NCBI GenBank assembly: GCA_002050235.1
Contig: MWST01000006.1
Location: 122,220 to 186,219 of the forward strand
DNA length: 64,000 nt
Source of the DNA: Polyangiaceae bacterium UTPRO1
GTDB taxonomy: Bacteria > Desulfobacterota > Binatia > UTPRO1
Reading direction: 5' to 3'
This document shows positions 28,257 through 36,501 of this stretch, piece by piece. Positions within the stretch are counted from its first letter, which is position 1; each line of letters opens with the position of its first letter. A program made the position numbers and the translations under genes. The notes below the pieces were generated by a model, which had not been told where the DNA came from, ran no database searches, and saw only the letters and a program-made list of their open reading frames with translations.

Positions 28257-28826
28257 CTTCAAGCCGGCGAGCGCCGCCAGAGCTTCCGGTACGGTGTCCT
28301 TGGGGCTCACACCGTACCATGCCGTAGCGATCCTCCCCTGCTCGTCGATCAGGAAAGCGGAGCGCACTATGCCCATGTACTTGCGTCCGTACATCGACTT
28401 CTCGCTCCAGACCCCGTAGGCCTCGGCGACCGCATGGCTCTCGTCGGCGAGGAGCGGGAAGCCGAGCTCGTATTTCATGTCGAATTTCGCCTGCGCCGAC
28501 GGCCCATCCGGACTGATGCCGATCACGTCGACGCCCTGCTTCGCGAACGTCCGGCGGGCGTCACGTACGCTGCAGGACTGCGTCGTGCAGCCGGGAGTAT
28601 CGGCTTTCGGATAGAAGTAGACCAGCACTTTGCGCCCGGCGTGACGAGCCAGATCGTGCACGGCGCCGCTCTGATCCGGGAGCGCGAAGACCGGGGCCCG
28701 GTCGCCCGGAGCGAGCACGACCTTTCTCTTCCTCGCTGTCGGCCTTGCCTTGGCTGCACCGCGCGCGGTTCCGGCGCGCTTCTGCCCCCGGCTCTTCTTT
28801 GTCGCCTTCGTCTTCTCCGTCGCCAT
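28248..28826 (-). CDS. bcp: Peroxiredoxin, Bcp/PrxQ type, with a basic N-terminal tail
   Basis: 192 residues. The thiol peroxidase domain begins at about residue 37 (LAPGDRAPVFALPDQSG) and has the peroxidatic cysteine in TPGCTTQSC (about residue 79) with the resolving cysteine 5 residues later, as in the two-Cys Bcp group. It reduces peroxides using thioredoxin. The first 35 residues are Lys/Arg/Ala/Thr-rich (EKTKATKKSRGQKRAG and similar), unlike standard Bcp of about 155 residues, and recall histone-H1-like tails. The ATG at 28826 has a strong GGGAGGAG ribosome site, so the tail is real. Confidence 0.93.
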   Translation of the reverse strand: MATEKTKATKKSRGQKRAGTARGAAKARPTARKRKVVLAPGDRAPVFALPDQSGAVHDLARHAGRKVLVYFYPKADTPGCTTQSCSVRDARRTFAKQGVDVIGISPDGPSAQAKFDMKYELGFPLLADESHAVAEAYGVWSEKSMYGRKYMGIVRSAFLIDEQGRIATAWYGVSPKDTVPEALAALAGLKSV

Positions 28827-29021
28827 CCTCTCGCTCCTCCCGTGAGCGCGCTCACGTGTAACATCGCCACGCCGCCCGGCAAGAGATTCCGTGTCGACGG
28901 CGGCGGCGACAGCGGTCATGATCGCAGCCATCGTACCCCTGCGCGCGCAGTCCGGCGCCGGCTTGCCGTCGGGTCGCCGCTCGGGCGCGACGCTGCCTCC
29001 CGAGAGCGCTAGAATCCCGGC

Positions 29022-31118
29022 ATGCACGAGGCCCACGAGTTTCTCCGCTCGCTGACGGTCGTGCTCGCGGTCGCCGCGATCACGACCGTCGTCTTCCAGC
29101 GCCTGCGGCAACCGGTCGTCCTCGGCTACATCGTCGCCGGCTTGATCGTCGGCCCCCACGTGCCGCTGCCGTTGGTTGCCGACCGCGCCACCGTGCAGGC
29201 GCTATCGGAGCTCGGCGTCATCCTGCTGATGTTCTCGCTCGGCCTCGAGTTCAGCCTCGGCAAGCTCGCGCGTGTCGCCCCAACGGCGGGCTTCACCGCC
29301 GTCCTGCAAGCAGGGCTGATGGCGTGGCTCGGCTTCCTCGTCGGACGCGCGTTCGCCTGGACCGTCCTCGAGAGCATCTTCATCGGCGCGGCGATCGCGA
29401 TCTCCAGCACGACGATCGTCGCCAAAGTCTTCGACGAGCGTAACATCGGCGGGCGACAGCGCGAGCTCGTGGTCGGCATCCTCCTGATTCAGGATCTGAT
29501 CGCCATCATCTTCATGGCCGCTCTGACGGCGCTAGCGACCGGCGCCGGCCTCTCCGCAGCCGCCTTGGCGGCCACGGTCGGCAGGCTCGCCGCCTTCCTG
29601 ATCGTCCTTCTCGTCGTCGGAATGGTTACGATCCCGCGCTTCGTGCTCCTGGTGGTCGGCCTCGAGCGTGACGAGACCACCCTCGTCGCCAGCATCGGCA
29701 TCTGCTTCCTGACGGCCTGGGTTGCACACGCCTGCGGCTATTCGGTCGCCCTCGGCGCCTTCTTCGCCGGGACGCTGGTCGCGGAATCCGGCCACGCCGA
29801 AGCCATCGAACGGCTCGTCCGTCCGGTACGGGACGTGTTCGCCGCCGTGTTCTTCGTGTCGGTGGGCATCCTCATCGACCCGGCGCTGGTGATCCAGAAC
29901 TGGGGCGCCGTCGGAGTGCTCGCCGCGGTCGTGATCGGCGGAACGATCACCGCGGTGACGGTCGGCGCCTTCCTCACGGGGAGCGGCACCCGCACCGCCA
30001 TCCAGGCCGGCATGAGCCTGGCGCAGATCGGCGAGTTCTCTTTCATCATCAGCGGCCTCGGGCTGACGCTCGGCGCCACTCGCGAGTTCGTCTACCCGGT
30101 GACCGTGGCGGTGTCCGTGATCACGACATTGACGACACCCTGGCTGGTCGCCGCCGCCGAGCCGGTAGCCGACTGGGTGGACCGCAAGCTGCCCGCACCG
30201 CTGCAGACGTTCACGACCTTCTACGGCACCTGGGTGGAGCGGATGCGTGACGCCTCGACGCGGCGGCCGACGAGCCAGTTGCGGGGCCTGGTGCGCCTGA
30301 TCGCCATCGATGCGACCCTGCTGTACGGGCTCATCGTCGCCGCCGCCCTCTGGGTCGACGACGGCGCCGCCTTCCTGGCGCGCTGGCTCGGCCTCGACGC
30401 CGCGCCGGCGATCCTGATCGAGACCGCAATCGCCATCGCCGCCGCGTCGCCTTTCGTGATCGGGATCGGGAGGCTGGCGCGGCGCCTCGCGGGCTCACTC
30501 GCCGAGTCGGCATTGCCGCGCGGCGCCTCTCCAGTCGACCTCGACGCCGCGCCGCGCCGGGCTCTGATCGTGACGCTCCAACTCGGCATCCTGCTCGGCA
30601 TTGCCGTCATCGTGGTGGCCGTGACCCAGCCGTTCCTGCCGAGCTACCCCGGTCCGCTCCTGCTGCTGACGCTCCTCGCCGCGTTCGGGCTCGCCCTTTG
30701 GCATAGCGCCACCAATCTCCAGGGACACGTGCGCGCCGGCTCGCAGGCGATCGTGGAGGCGCTCACCAGCTATGCGCGCCGCACCGGCGATGGGGCCGGC
30801 GATGGCAACGGCAACGCCGCTGCGGCCTCGTTTCCCCTGACCGACATCCACGCCATGCTCACCGGACTCGGCGAGCCGATCGCCGTACGCCTCGAGGCGG
30901 CGAGTCCAGCCGTCGGCCTGACCCTGGCCGACTTGAACCTCCGCGGCCGCACCGGCGCCTCGGTACTGGTCATTCTCCGCTCCGGTCAGTCGGTCGTTCC
31001 TACTGCAACCGAGCACCTCGTCGCCGGCGACGTCCTCGCCGTCGCCGGCACCCGCGCCGCCATCGAGAGCGCGATCACGATGCTGCGCGGGGACGCGACT
31101 CCTCGTAACTCCCCCTGA
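29022..31118 (+). CDS. CPA2-type monovalent cation:proton antiporter with TrkA-C domain
   Basis: 698 residues. Residues about 5-385 are a Kef-like Na+/H+ exchanger domain (RQPVVLGYIVAGLIVGPH, then SELGVILLMFSLGLEFSL, GAAIAISSTTIVAKVFDE). About 415-570 adds a further group of membrane helices. About 600-690 is a TrkA-C (RCK-C) domain (GEPIAVRLEAASPAVGLTL to AGDVLAVAGTRAAIESAI). The NAD-binding TrkA-N domain usual in KefB/KefC is absent. TrkA-C domains bind small ligands, in several proteins c-di-AMP, and a diadenylate cyclase gene lies at 46998. A TAGAAT box sits 6 bases before the ATG. The 3' end overlaps yihY by 44 bases. Confidence 0.9.
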   Translation: MHEAHEFLRSLTVVLAVAAITTVVFQRLRQPVVLGYIVAGLIVGPHVPLPLVADRATVQALSELGVILLMFSLGLEFSLGKLARVAPTAGFTAVLQAGLMAWLGFLVGRAFAWTVLESIFIGAAIAISSTTIVAKVFDERNIGGRQRELVVGILLIQDLIAIIFMAALTALATGAGLSAAALAATVGRLAAFLIVLLVVGMVTIPRFVLLVVGLERDETTLVASIGICFLTAWVAHACGYSVALGAFFAGTLVAESGHAEAIERLVRPVRDVFAAVFFVSVGILIDPALVIQNWGAVGVLAAVVIGGTITAVTVGAFLTGSGTRTAIQAGMSLAQIGEFSFIISGLGLTLGATREFVYPVTVAVSVITTLTTPWLVAAAEPVADWVDRKLPAPLQTFTTFYGTWVERMRDASTRRPTSQLRGLVRLIAIDATLLYGLIVAAALWVDDGAAFLARWLGLDAAPAILIETAIAIAAASPFVIGIGRLARRLAGSLAESALPRGASPVDLDAAPRRALIVTLQLGILLGIAVIVVAVTQPFLPSYPGPLLLLTLLAAFGLALWHSATNLQGHVRAGSQAIVEALTSYARRTGDGAGDGNGNAAAASFPLTDIHAMLTGLGEPIAVRLEAASPAVGLTLADLNLRGRTGASVLVILRSGQSVVPTATEHLVAGDVLAVAGTRAAIESAITMLRGDATPRNSP

Positions 31119-32031
31119 CCGCACGCCTGCCGGGCTCGATGCGCTGGAGCGCCACGACCACCTCCGCCGCGTAGAGGAAGATCGACGCCGACATGTAGAT
31201 CCAGACCATCACCGCGACGAGCGCGCCGAGCGAACCGTAGACGACGTAGAACTGCGCCAGGTTCGCCAGGTACCAGAGGAAGATTCGTCGCCCGACCTCC
31301 CAGAGTGCGGCACCGACGCAGCCACCGATGCAGGCTTCGCGCCAGCGGACGGGACCTTGCGGGAAGACGCGCAGCGACAGCGTGAAGGCTCCGACCACCA
31401 ACGCGACCGAGGTCAGATACTGGACGCGCAGTCCCTTGGCGAGCGGCACCAGGAGGCGATGGCCAAGGGGCGCCAGGGTCGGGTCGGCGCGCAGCGCGTG
31501 GATCAACACGCCGACATAGAACGAGAAGAGCATGACCAGCCCCATGCCGACGACGACGCAGAGCGAGAGGAGGCGCGAGCGCCAGAAGCCGCGCCGCCGC
31601 TCGACCGCGAACACGCGGTCGAGTGCGAACTCGAGCACCTGGAAGACGAGGCTCGCCGCGATGATCAGCGCCCCGAGACCCAGCCACGAGAGCCGCCCGC
31701 GGTTCTGCACCACCCACTCGAGGTTGGACGAGAAATCGTCGCTCAGGTGCGGAATGAACTCGCGCACCCACTGCATTACCGCCTGGTAGGTGTCTTGCGA
31801 CGAGCCGATCACGTAGCCGGCCACCGCGATCACCAGGAAGAGCACCGGGATCAGCGACAGCAGCGCGTAGAACGAGATCGCCGCGGCGAGAGTCGGGCAG
31901 CCGTCGGCGTAGAAGCGGCCGGCGGCAGTGCGCAGGGAGGAGGCGATCGCGCCCACCGAAGCCGCGGTCGCAGCCGGGGTATCGGTGACGTCGGGAGGAT
32001 GCGCGTGCGAGAGCGGCCGTCGAAACGTCAT
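31075..32031 (-). CDS. YihY/virulence factor BrkB family membrane protein
   Basis: 318 residues with about six membrane helices and the YihY family phrases AAAISFYALLSLIPVLF and LWEVGRRIFLWYLANLAQFYVVYGS (quoted in parts). Once annotated as RNase BN in error; true function is unknown, possibly transport. It is the last gene of the 18-gene minus-strand run, starting 11 bases after der. Its end overlaps the convergent antiporter gene by 44 bases. Confidence 0.9.
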   Translation of the reverse strand: MTFRRPLSHAHPPDVTDTPAATAASVGAIASSLRTAAGRFYADGCPTLAAAISFYALLSLIPVLFLVIAVAGYVIGSSQDTYQAVMQWVREFIPHLSDDFSSNLEWVVQNRGRLSWLGLGALIIAASLVFQVLEFALDRVFAVERRRGFWRSRLLSLCVVVGMGLVMLFSFYVGVLIHALRADPTLAPLGHRLLVPLAKGLRVQYLTSVALVVGAFTLSLRVFPQGPVRWREACIGGCVGAALWEVGRRIFLWYLANLAQFYVVYGSLGALVAVMVWIYMSASIFLYAAEVVVALQRIEPGRRAVRGSYEESRPRAAS

Positions 32032-32042
32032 GCGCAAGGGGC

Positions 32043-33650
32043 TCAGTGCCGAGCCCGGAAGCTGAGGCGCAGCGGCGTACCCTTCAGGCGGAACGCCGAC
32101 GCGATCTGGTTCTCGAGATAGCGGTGATAGCTCGGATGGATGCTCCCGGGAATGCTGGAGAAGACGACGATCGTCGGCGGGCGCCGTCCGACCTGGGTTG
32201 CATAGTAGAGGCGGGGGCGCCGTCCTTGCACGGCCGGCGGCTCCTGCGCCTGGAAAGCGGCCATGAGCACCTGGTTCAGCCGTGCGGTCGGGAGCTCCGC
32301 CGCATGCGCGGCAGCGACCCGCTGCACCGCCGGCAGCACGGCGTCGACACCGGCGCCGGTCTTGGCGGAGATAGTCAGCATGGGGAAGCCGCCGAGCGCC
32401 GGCATCAGTCTGGCGACGTTCTCGATATAGGATTTCGGTCTCTCCCGGCGACGCAGGTCCCACTTGTTGACGACGAGCACCAGCCCCCGTCCTTGGCTCC
32501 AGGCGAGCGCCGCCAGTTTCTGATCTTGCGTCGTCAGTCCTTCGTCGGCGGCGATCACGAGAACGACGACGTCGGCACGGCCGAGCGCGCCGATGGCGGT
32601 CCCCACCGACGAACGTTCGAGCACCTCGCTCACCTTGCGGCGGCGGCGGATGCCGGCGGTGTCGACCAGCACGTAGCGCGCGCCGCCGACCTCGAGCAAC
32701 GTGTCGAGCGCATCGCGGGTCGTACCGGCGCTGGCGTCGACGATGGCTCTCTCGTAGCCGAGGAGGCGGTTCAGGAGCGACGACTTGCCGGCGTTCGGCC
32801 GGCCGACGATAGCGACACGGATGACGTCGGGACCGGACGCGGCCGCACTGTCGACGACAGCGGTTGGGGTAGCGGCGAGCACGCGGTCGACTAGCTCCGG
32901 GACGCCGTGCCCGTGAGCGGCCGACACCGGGAGCAACTCGTCGGCGCCGAGCCTATAGAACTCCGAGCCCGCCGCCAGGCGTCCCGGCGAGTCGAGCTTG
33001 TTGACGACGAAGAGGACGGGGACGTTGCGGCGGCGGAGCTCGGCAGCCGCCGCCTCGTCGGCCGGCGAAAGCCCCGCCTTGCCGTCGAGCACGTAGACCA
33101 CCAGAGCCGCGCGCTCGACTGCAGCCAGGCTCGCGTCGCGGACGGCGCGGTCGAGGCGCTCGCGGCTCGGCGCATCGGGGCGCCCGGCGCGCACCTCGCC
33201 TTCGAACCCGCCCGTGTCGACGAGGAGCACGGCGCGCTCACCGAAGGTCGCGATCGCCTCGACGACGTCGCGCGTAACGCCTGGGGTCGGATCGACTATC
33301 GCCTTCCTGCGTCCGAGGAGCCGATTGAAGAGCGACGACTTTCCGGCGTTCGGGCGGCCGGCGAGGACGACACGCGGCAGCCGCTGCGCCTCGACGCTGC
33401 CCGGAGCCAGCCCGGAACGCTCCGGCCGGGCCGGCTGCGGACGCGGGACGGCGCGGCCGCGGCGCCGGATCGCGGAGATCTCCTCCGGCCCGGGCTCGAT
33501 CTCGCGCCGACCTCGCGGCCTCGTCGGGTCCGGCGCCGACGGCGTCTGCGGCGGCCGCGGCTTCGCGACCCGCGGCTTGCCGCCGCGGCGGCGCTCGCGC
33601 TTGCGCTTGGTGGCGAGCTTCGCCGCCGGCAATTGGGATCGACCCTGCAT
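32043..33650 (-). CDS. der: GTPase Der (EngA), with N-terminal extension
   Basis: 535 residues. Two tandem G domains, each with GRPNAGKSS (near 98 and near 278), DTGGFEG / DTAGIRRR (G3) and NKLD / NKWD (G4), then the C-terminal KH-like domain ending SFRARH. Der is essential for 50S ribosomal subunit assembly. Normal length is 440-490; here about 90 Arg/Lys/Pro-rich residues precede the first G domain. Later in-frame starts may exist, so part of the extension could be over-called, but the frame is open and non-random. It follows era by 15 bases. Confidence 0.95.
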   Translation of the reverse strand: MQGRSQLPAAKLATKRKRERRRGGKPRVAKPRPPQTPSAPDPTRPRGRREIEPGPEEISAIRRRGRAVPRPQPARPERSGLAPGSVEAQRLPRVVLAGRPNAGKSSLFNRLLGRRKAIVDPTPGVTRDVVEAIATFGERAVLLVDTGGFEGEVRAGRPDAPSRERLDRAVRDASLAAVERAALVVYVLDGKAGLSPADEAAAAELRRRNVPVLFVVNKLDSPGRLAAGSEFYRLGADELLPVSAAHGHGVPELVDRVLAATPTAVVDSAAASGPDVIRVAIVGRPNAGKSSLLNRLLGYERAIVDASAGTTRDALDTLLEVGGARYVLVDTAGIRRRRKVSEVLERSSVGTAIGALGRADVVVLVIAADEGLTTQDQKLAALAWSQGRGLVLVVNKWDLRRRERPKSYIENVARLMPALGGFPMLTISAKTGAGVDAVLPAVQRVAAAHAAELPTARLNQVLMAAFQAQEPPAVQGRRPRLYYATQVGRRPPTIVVFSSIPGSIHPSYHRYLENQIASAFRLKGTPLRLSFRARH

Positions 33651-33665
33651 CGACGCCGCGGCTCC

Positions 33666-34565
33666 CTAGATCCCGAACGCACCCAGCATCTTGGGGTTCG
33701 TACTCCACCGCGGCACCACCTTCACGTGCAGCTCCAGGTAGATCCGGCAGCCGAAGCACCGCTCGAGTGCCAGCCGCGCCGCTGCGCCGATGTCCCGGAT
33801 CCGCCGACCACGTTCGCCGATGATGATTCCCTTCTGGCTGTCGCGCTCGACGATTATGCTGGCGGCGACGACGACGAGATTGCGCTCCGGCTCCTCGCGG
33901 AAAGCGTCGACGATGACGGCCGTAGTGTATGGAAGCTCGTCGCGCGTCTGAACGATCACCTGCTCGCGAACGATCTCGGACGCCAGGAAGCGCTCGCTCT
34001 GCTCGGTCACCTGATCGGGCGGATAAAGCGGCGGTCCGATCGGCAGCTTCGCCGCCACCACGTCGAGGAGGCGCTCGACGTTGTCGCCGGTCTTGCCGCT
34101 CACCGGCACCAGCTCGGCCTCGGGCAGGAGAGCCTGGGCGGCAGCGCATGCCGCAATGAGCGCGGTCTTGGTCGCCAGATCGCTCTTGGTGAGCGCGATC
34201 AGGACCTGCGGACGACCCTGGACGTCGGCCGCGACGCGGCAATCGGCGGCGGTGACGCCCGCCGCGCCGTCGAGCACGAGCACCACCACGTCGGCATCGT
34301 CGAGCGCCTGGCGCGCCGTGCTGACGAGCCGGGCGTTCAACGGCGTCTTCGGCTGGTGGATGCCGGGCGTGTCGACGAAGACGAGCTGCGCCCGAGACCG
34401 ATTGCGGATGCCGACGATGCGGTTCCTGGTCGTCTGCGGCTTGTCGGCGACGGCGGCGAGCGTCGCGCCGACTACCTGGTTCAACAGGGTCGACTTGCCG
34501 ACGTTCGGCCGTCCGACGAGGGCGATGAATCCCGCCCGGTGCTCCGGCGCCGCGGCAACGCTCAA
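33666..34565 (-). CDS. era: GTPase Era (16S rRNA maturation)
   Basis: 299 residues from a TTG at 34565, which gives the standard Era length; a GGGGAG ribosome site lies 10 bases upstream and the TTG overlaps the upstream stop (TTGA). A longer reading from 34643 would overlap the DGQHR gene by 82 bases. G1 GRPNVGKST (about 18), G3 DTPGIHQP, G4 TKSD, and a C-terminal KH domain with IIVERDSQKGIIIGERG. Era binds the 3' end of 16S rRNA during 30S assembly. Normally era directly follows rnc; here one gene intervenes. Confidence 0.96.
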   Translation of the reverse strand: MSVAAAPEHRAGFIALVGRPNVGKSTLLNQVVGATLAAVADKPQTTRNRIVGIRNRSRAQLVFVDTPGIHQPKTPLNARLVSTARQALDDADVVVLVLDGAAGVTAADCRVAADVQGRPQVLIALTKSDLATKTALIAACAAAQALLPEAELVPVSGKTGDNVERLLDVVAAKLPIGPPLYPPDQVTEQSERFLASEIVREQVIVQTRDELPYTTAVIVDAFREEPERNLVVVAASIIVERDSQKGIIIGERGRRIRDIGAAARLALERCFGCRIYLELHVKVVPRWSTNPKMLGAFGI

Positions 34566-35701
34566 TGCCGCAACGCTCCCCTGAGCTCGCGCGCGAGCTG
34601 ATCGACGGTGCTGCTCGTGCCGCCGGCGAGCTTTTGGCGCCATTCGCCTTCAGTCTCGAAACGCGCGTCCCCGATCGTTTCGCCCCAGGGTGCGATCACC
34701 TCGCGGATGGCGTGGGCGTCGGCGGGATCGCGGCGATTCGCCTTCACGGCCGCGATCACGTCGGGGACTACGCGCAAGAAGGCGCGCAGCGCCATGCCGG
34801 TCTTGATCGAGTACTTCCGACCCCGCCACGCGACCTCGAAGACGTTGGCGATCTGCTTGAAGTAGTTCAGGAAGAATCGCTTGGCCTGGTCCAGGAAACG
34901 GTCCGCGTCGCGGCCGCCGAGCGCCTGCACCGAAGTGAAGATGTTCTTGAGCTCCTCGGCGAGCGGCGCCTGCGCGACGCGACCTTTGCCGACCCCGAAG
35001 AGCTTGATCTCGCCATGGAGAGGCGAGTCGGCATCCTCGGATAGCGCGCGGATGATGTCGTGGCTCGTGGCCAGCGTCTTGTCGGGATAGAGGCGCCGCC
35101 CGGCGAGGCTGATCAGGTGCGACGGATTCAGCTTCGTGTGCTTGGCGTTGATGGTGACGAACATCTCGACGGCCTGATCGGGCGCCAGGCGATCGAAGAT
35201 CACCGCCGGCACCTGCACGTCGGCGATCGGGCGGGTCTCGGCGAGCTGATGGAGCGCCAGCAGGCGGTGCTGGCCGTCGAGGGCGCGCAACATGCCCTGC
35301 TCGGTCGGCACGTGCAGGATTCCAAGGGCGCGGTTGCCGCCGAGCGCGTTGAAGTCCAGCCGCTTCTCCGAGACCAGCAGCACGGCGCCGGGGATGGCCG
35401 GCAGATTCCCCGCCTCGGCACACTGATTGTAGTACTCGATCAGCTCGACGATCTTCTTCCTGATGACCGGACGCTGGTAGGCTTCGGCGCTTCGGGCGAT
35501 GCGTTTTTCGAGGAGCTCCCAGTTGATGGCGGCGGCTTTCCTCTTCTTCCCCTGCCCGCGCGTCACGCCGGCGTCGACGACACCGGCGTCATAGGAGAGC
35601 ACCTCGAAGCGGACGAGCTTCTGTACGTCGGTGCCGGTGAGGACTGCCTGGTAGAAGTCGACGCCGAACTGGCGGACCCGGATCGCAGGAACAGGAATCA
35701 T
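34562..35701 (-). CDS. DGQHR-domain protein (DndB-like)
   Basis: 379 residues with the name-giving motif RALDGQHRLLAL (DGQHR about residue 141) and the usual companion segment EMFVTINAKHTKLNPSHLISL (about 180-200, quoted within limits). DGQHR proteins include DndB, the regulator of DNA phosphorothioation, and DpdB of deazaguanine modification; the fold resembles ParB-type nucleotide-dependent proteins. Here no dnd or dpd genes are nearby. Instead the gene overlaps rnc by 4 bases upstream and era by 4 bases downstream, so it is translated with RNase III and Era. That placement suggests an RNA or ribosome link, but this is inference. The ATG at 35701 lies within the rnc stop. Confidence 0.9.
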   Translation of the reverse strand: MIPVPAIRVRQFGVDFYQAVLTGTDVQKLVRFEVLSYDAGVVDAGVTRGQGKKRKAAAINWELLEKRIARSAEAYQRPVIRKKIVELIEYYNQCAEAGNLPAIPGAVLLVSEKRLDFNALGGNRALGILHVPTEQGMLRALDGQHRLLALHQLAETRPIADVQVPAVIFDRLAPDQAVEMFVTINAKHTKLNPSHLISLAGRRLYPDKTLATSHDIIRALSEDADSPLHGEIKLFGVGKGRVAQAPLAEELKNIFTSVQALGGRDADRFLDQAKRFFLNYFKQIANVFEVAWRGRKYSIKTGMALRAFLRVVPDVIAAVKANRRDPADAHAIREVIAPWGETIGDARFETEGEWRQKLAGGTSSTVDQLARELRGALRH

Positions 35702-36501
35702 CGCTGACCTCTCGTTCCGGAGGACGACGCCGTTCGTGGCGAGCCGGCGCTGTCATCGCCCGCGCGTCCTCCCGTCTCGCTCACGTTCGCCCGCCGGGGC
35801 ACCACCGCCTGCGCCTCGACGCGCAGCGCCTCCAAGGCCTCCATGGCCGCGGCCTGCTCCGCGCTCTTCTTGCTGCGGCCCTCGCCGCGGCCGAACGTGC
35901 GGTTGCCGACCGAGATCTGACTGACGAAGTGCTTCGCATGGTCCGGTCCGGTCTCCATGACGAGCGTATAGGTGGGCGTCGTCTTGAAGAGCTTCTGGGT
36001 AATTTCCTGGAGCCGGGTCTTACAGTCGTCGACGGCGCTCGGGCGGCGCGACCGGATGTCGGTCGCGAACTGGCGCGCGAGAACGCGCCGTGCGGCAATG
36101 AATCCGCGATCGAGGTAGATGGCGCCGACCAGCGCTTCGAAAGCGGCAGCGAGGATCGACTCCTTGCCGCGCCCGCCGGACTTCTCCTCGCCCTTGCCGA
36201 GCTTCAGGAGCTCGCCGAGCCCGAGCGCCGCCGCCTTTTCGGCCAGGATGCGGGCGTTGACCAGCGAGGCGCGCAGCTTCGAGAGCTCGCCCTCGTGGTG
36301 CTGGGGCGAGTGCTTCATGAGCAGGTCGCTGACCACGAGCTCGAGGACGGCGTCGCCCAGGAATTCCAGCTTCTCGTTGTTGCGAGCGCCGCGCTTTGCC
36401 GAAAAAGAGCGGTGCGTGAGTGCGGTGTCGAGCAGGTCGTGATCGCGGAACTCGTAGCCGAGCCGCTCCTCGATCGGGTGTCGGTTGGACGCCTCCCTCA
36501 C
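35698..36501 (-). CDS. rnc: Ribonuclease III
   Basis: 267 residues from GTG 36501, which overlaps the mnmA stop (GTGA). The catalytic signature NEKLEFLGDAVLEL (about 41-54) and the later ESILAAAFEALVGAIYLD supply the acidic metal ligands. A double-stranded RNA binding domain covers about 160-235 (DCKTRLQEITQKLF to SKKSAEQAAAMEAL). A polar 30-residue tail ends the protein. It processes rRNA precursors and other duplex RNA. It is followed by the DGQHR gene with a 4-base overlap. Confidence 0.96.
   Translation of the reverse strand: MREASNRHPIEERLGYEFRDHDLLDTALTHRSFSAKRGARNNEKLEFLGDAVLELVVSDLLMKHSPQHHEGELSKLRASLVNARILAEKAAALGLGELLKLGKGEEKSGGRGKESILAAAFEALVGAIYLDRGFIAARRVLARQFATDIRSRRPSAVDDCKTRLQEITQKLFKTTPTYTLVMETGPDHAKHFVSQISVGNRTFGRGEGRSKKSAEQAAAMEALEALRVEAQAVVPRRANVSETGGRAGDDSAGSPRTASSSGTRGQR

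Noticed and set aside
34566..34643. Longer Era reading from 34643
   Set aside because: It would overlap the DGQHR gene by 82 bases and add Arg/Ala-rich residues; the TTG at 34565 gives standard length, a ribosome site and a stop/start overlap.
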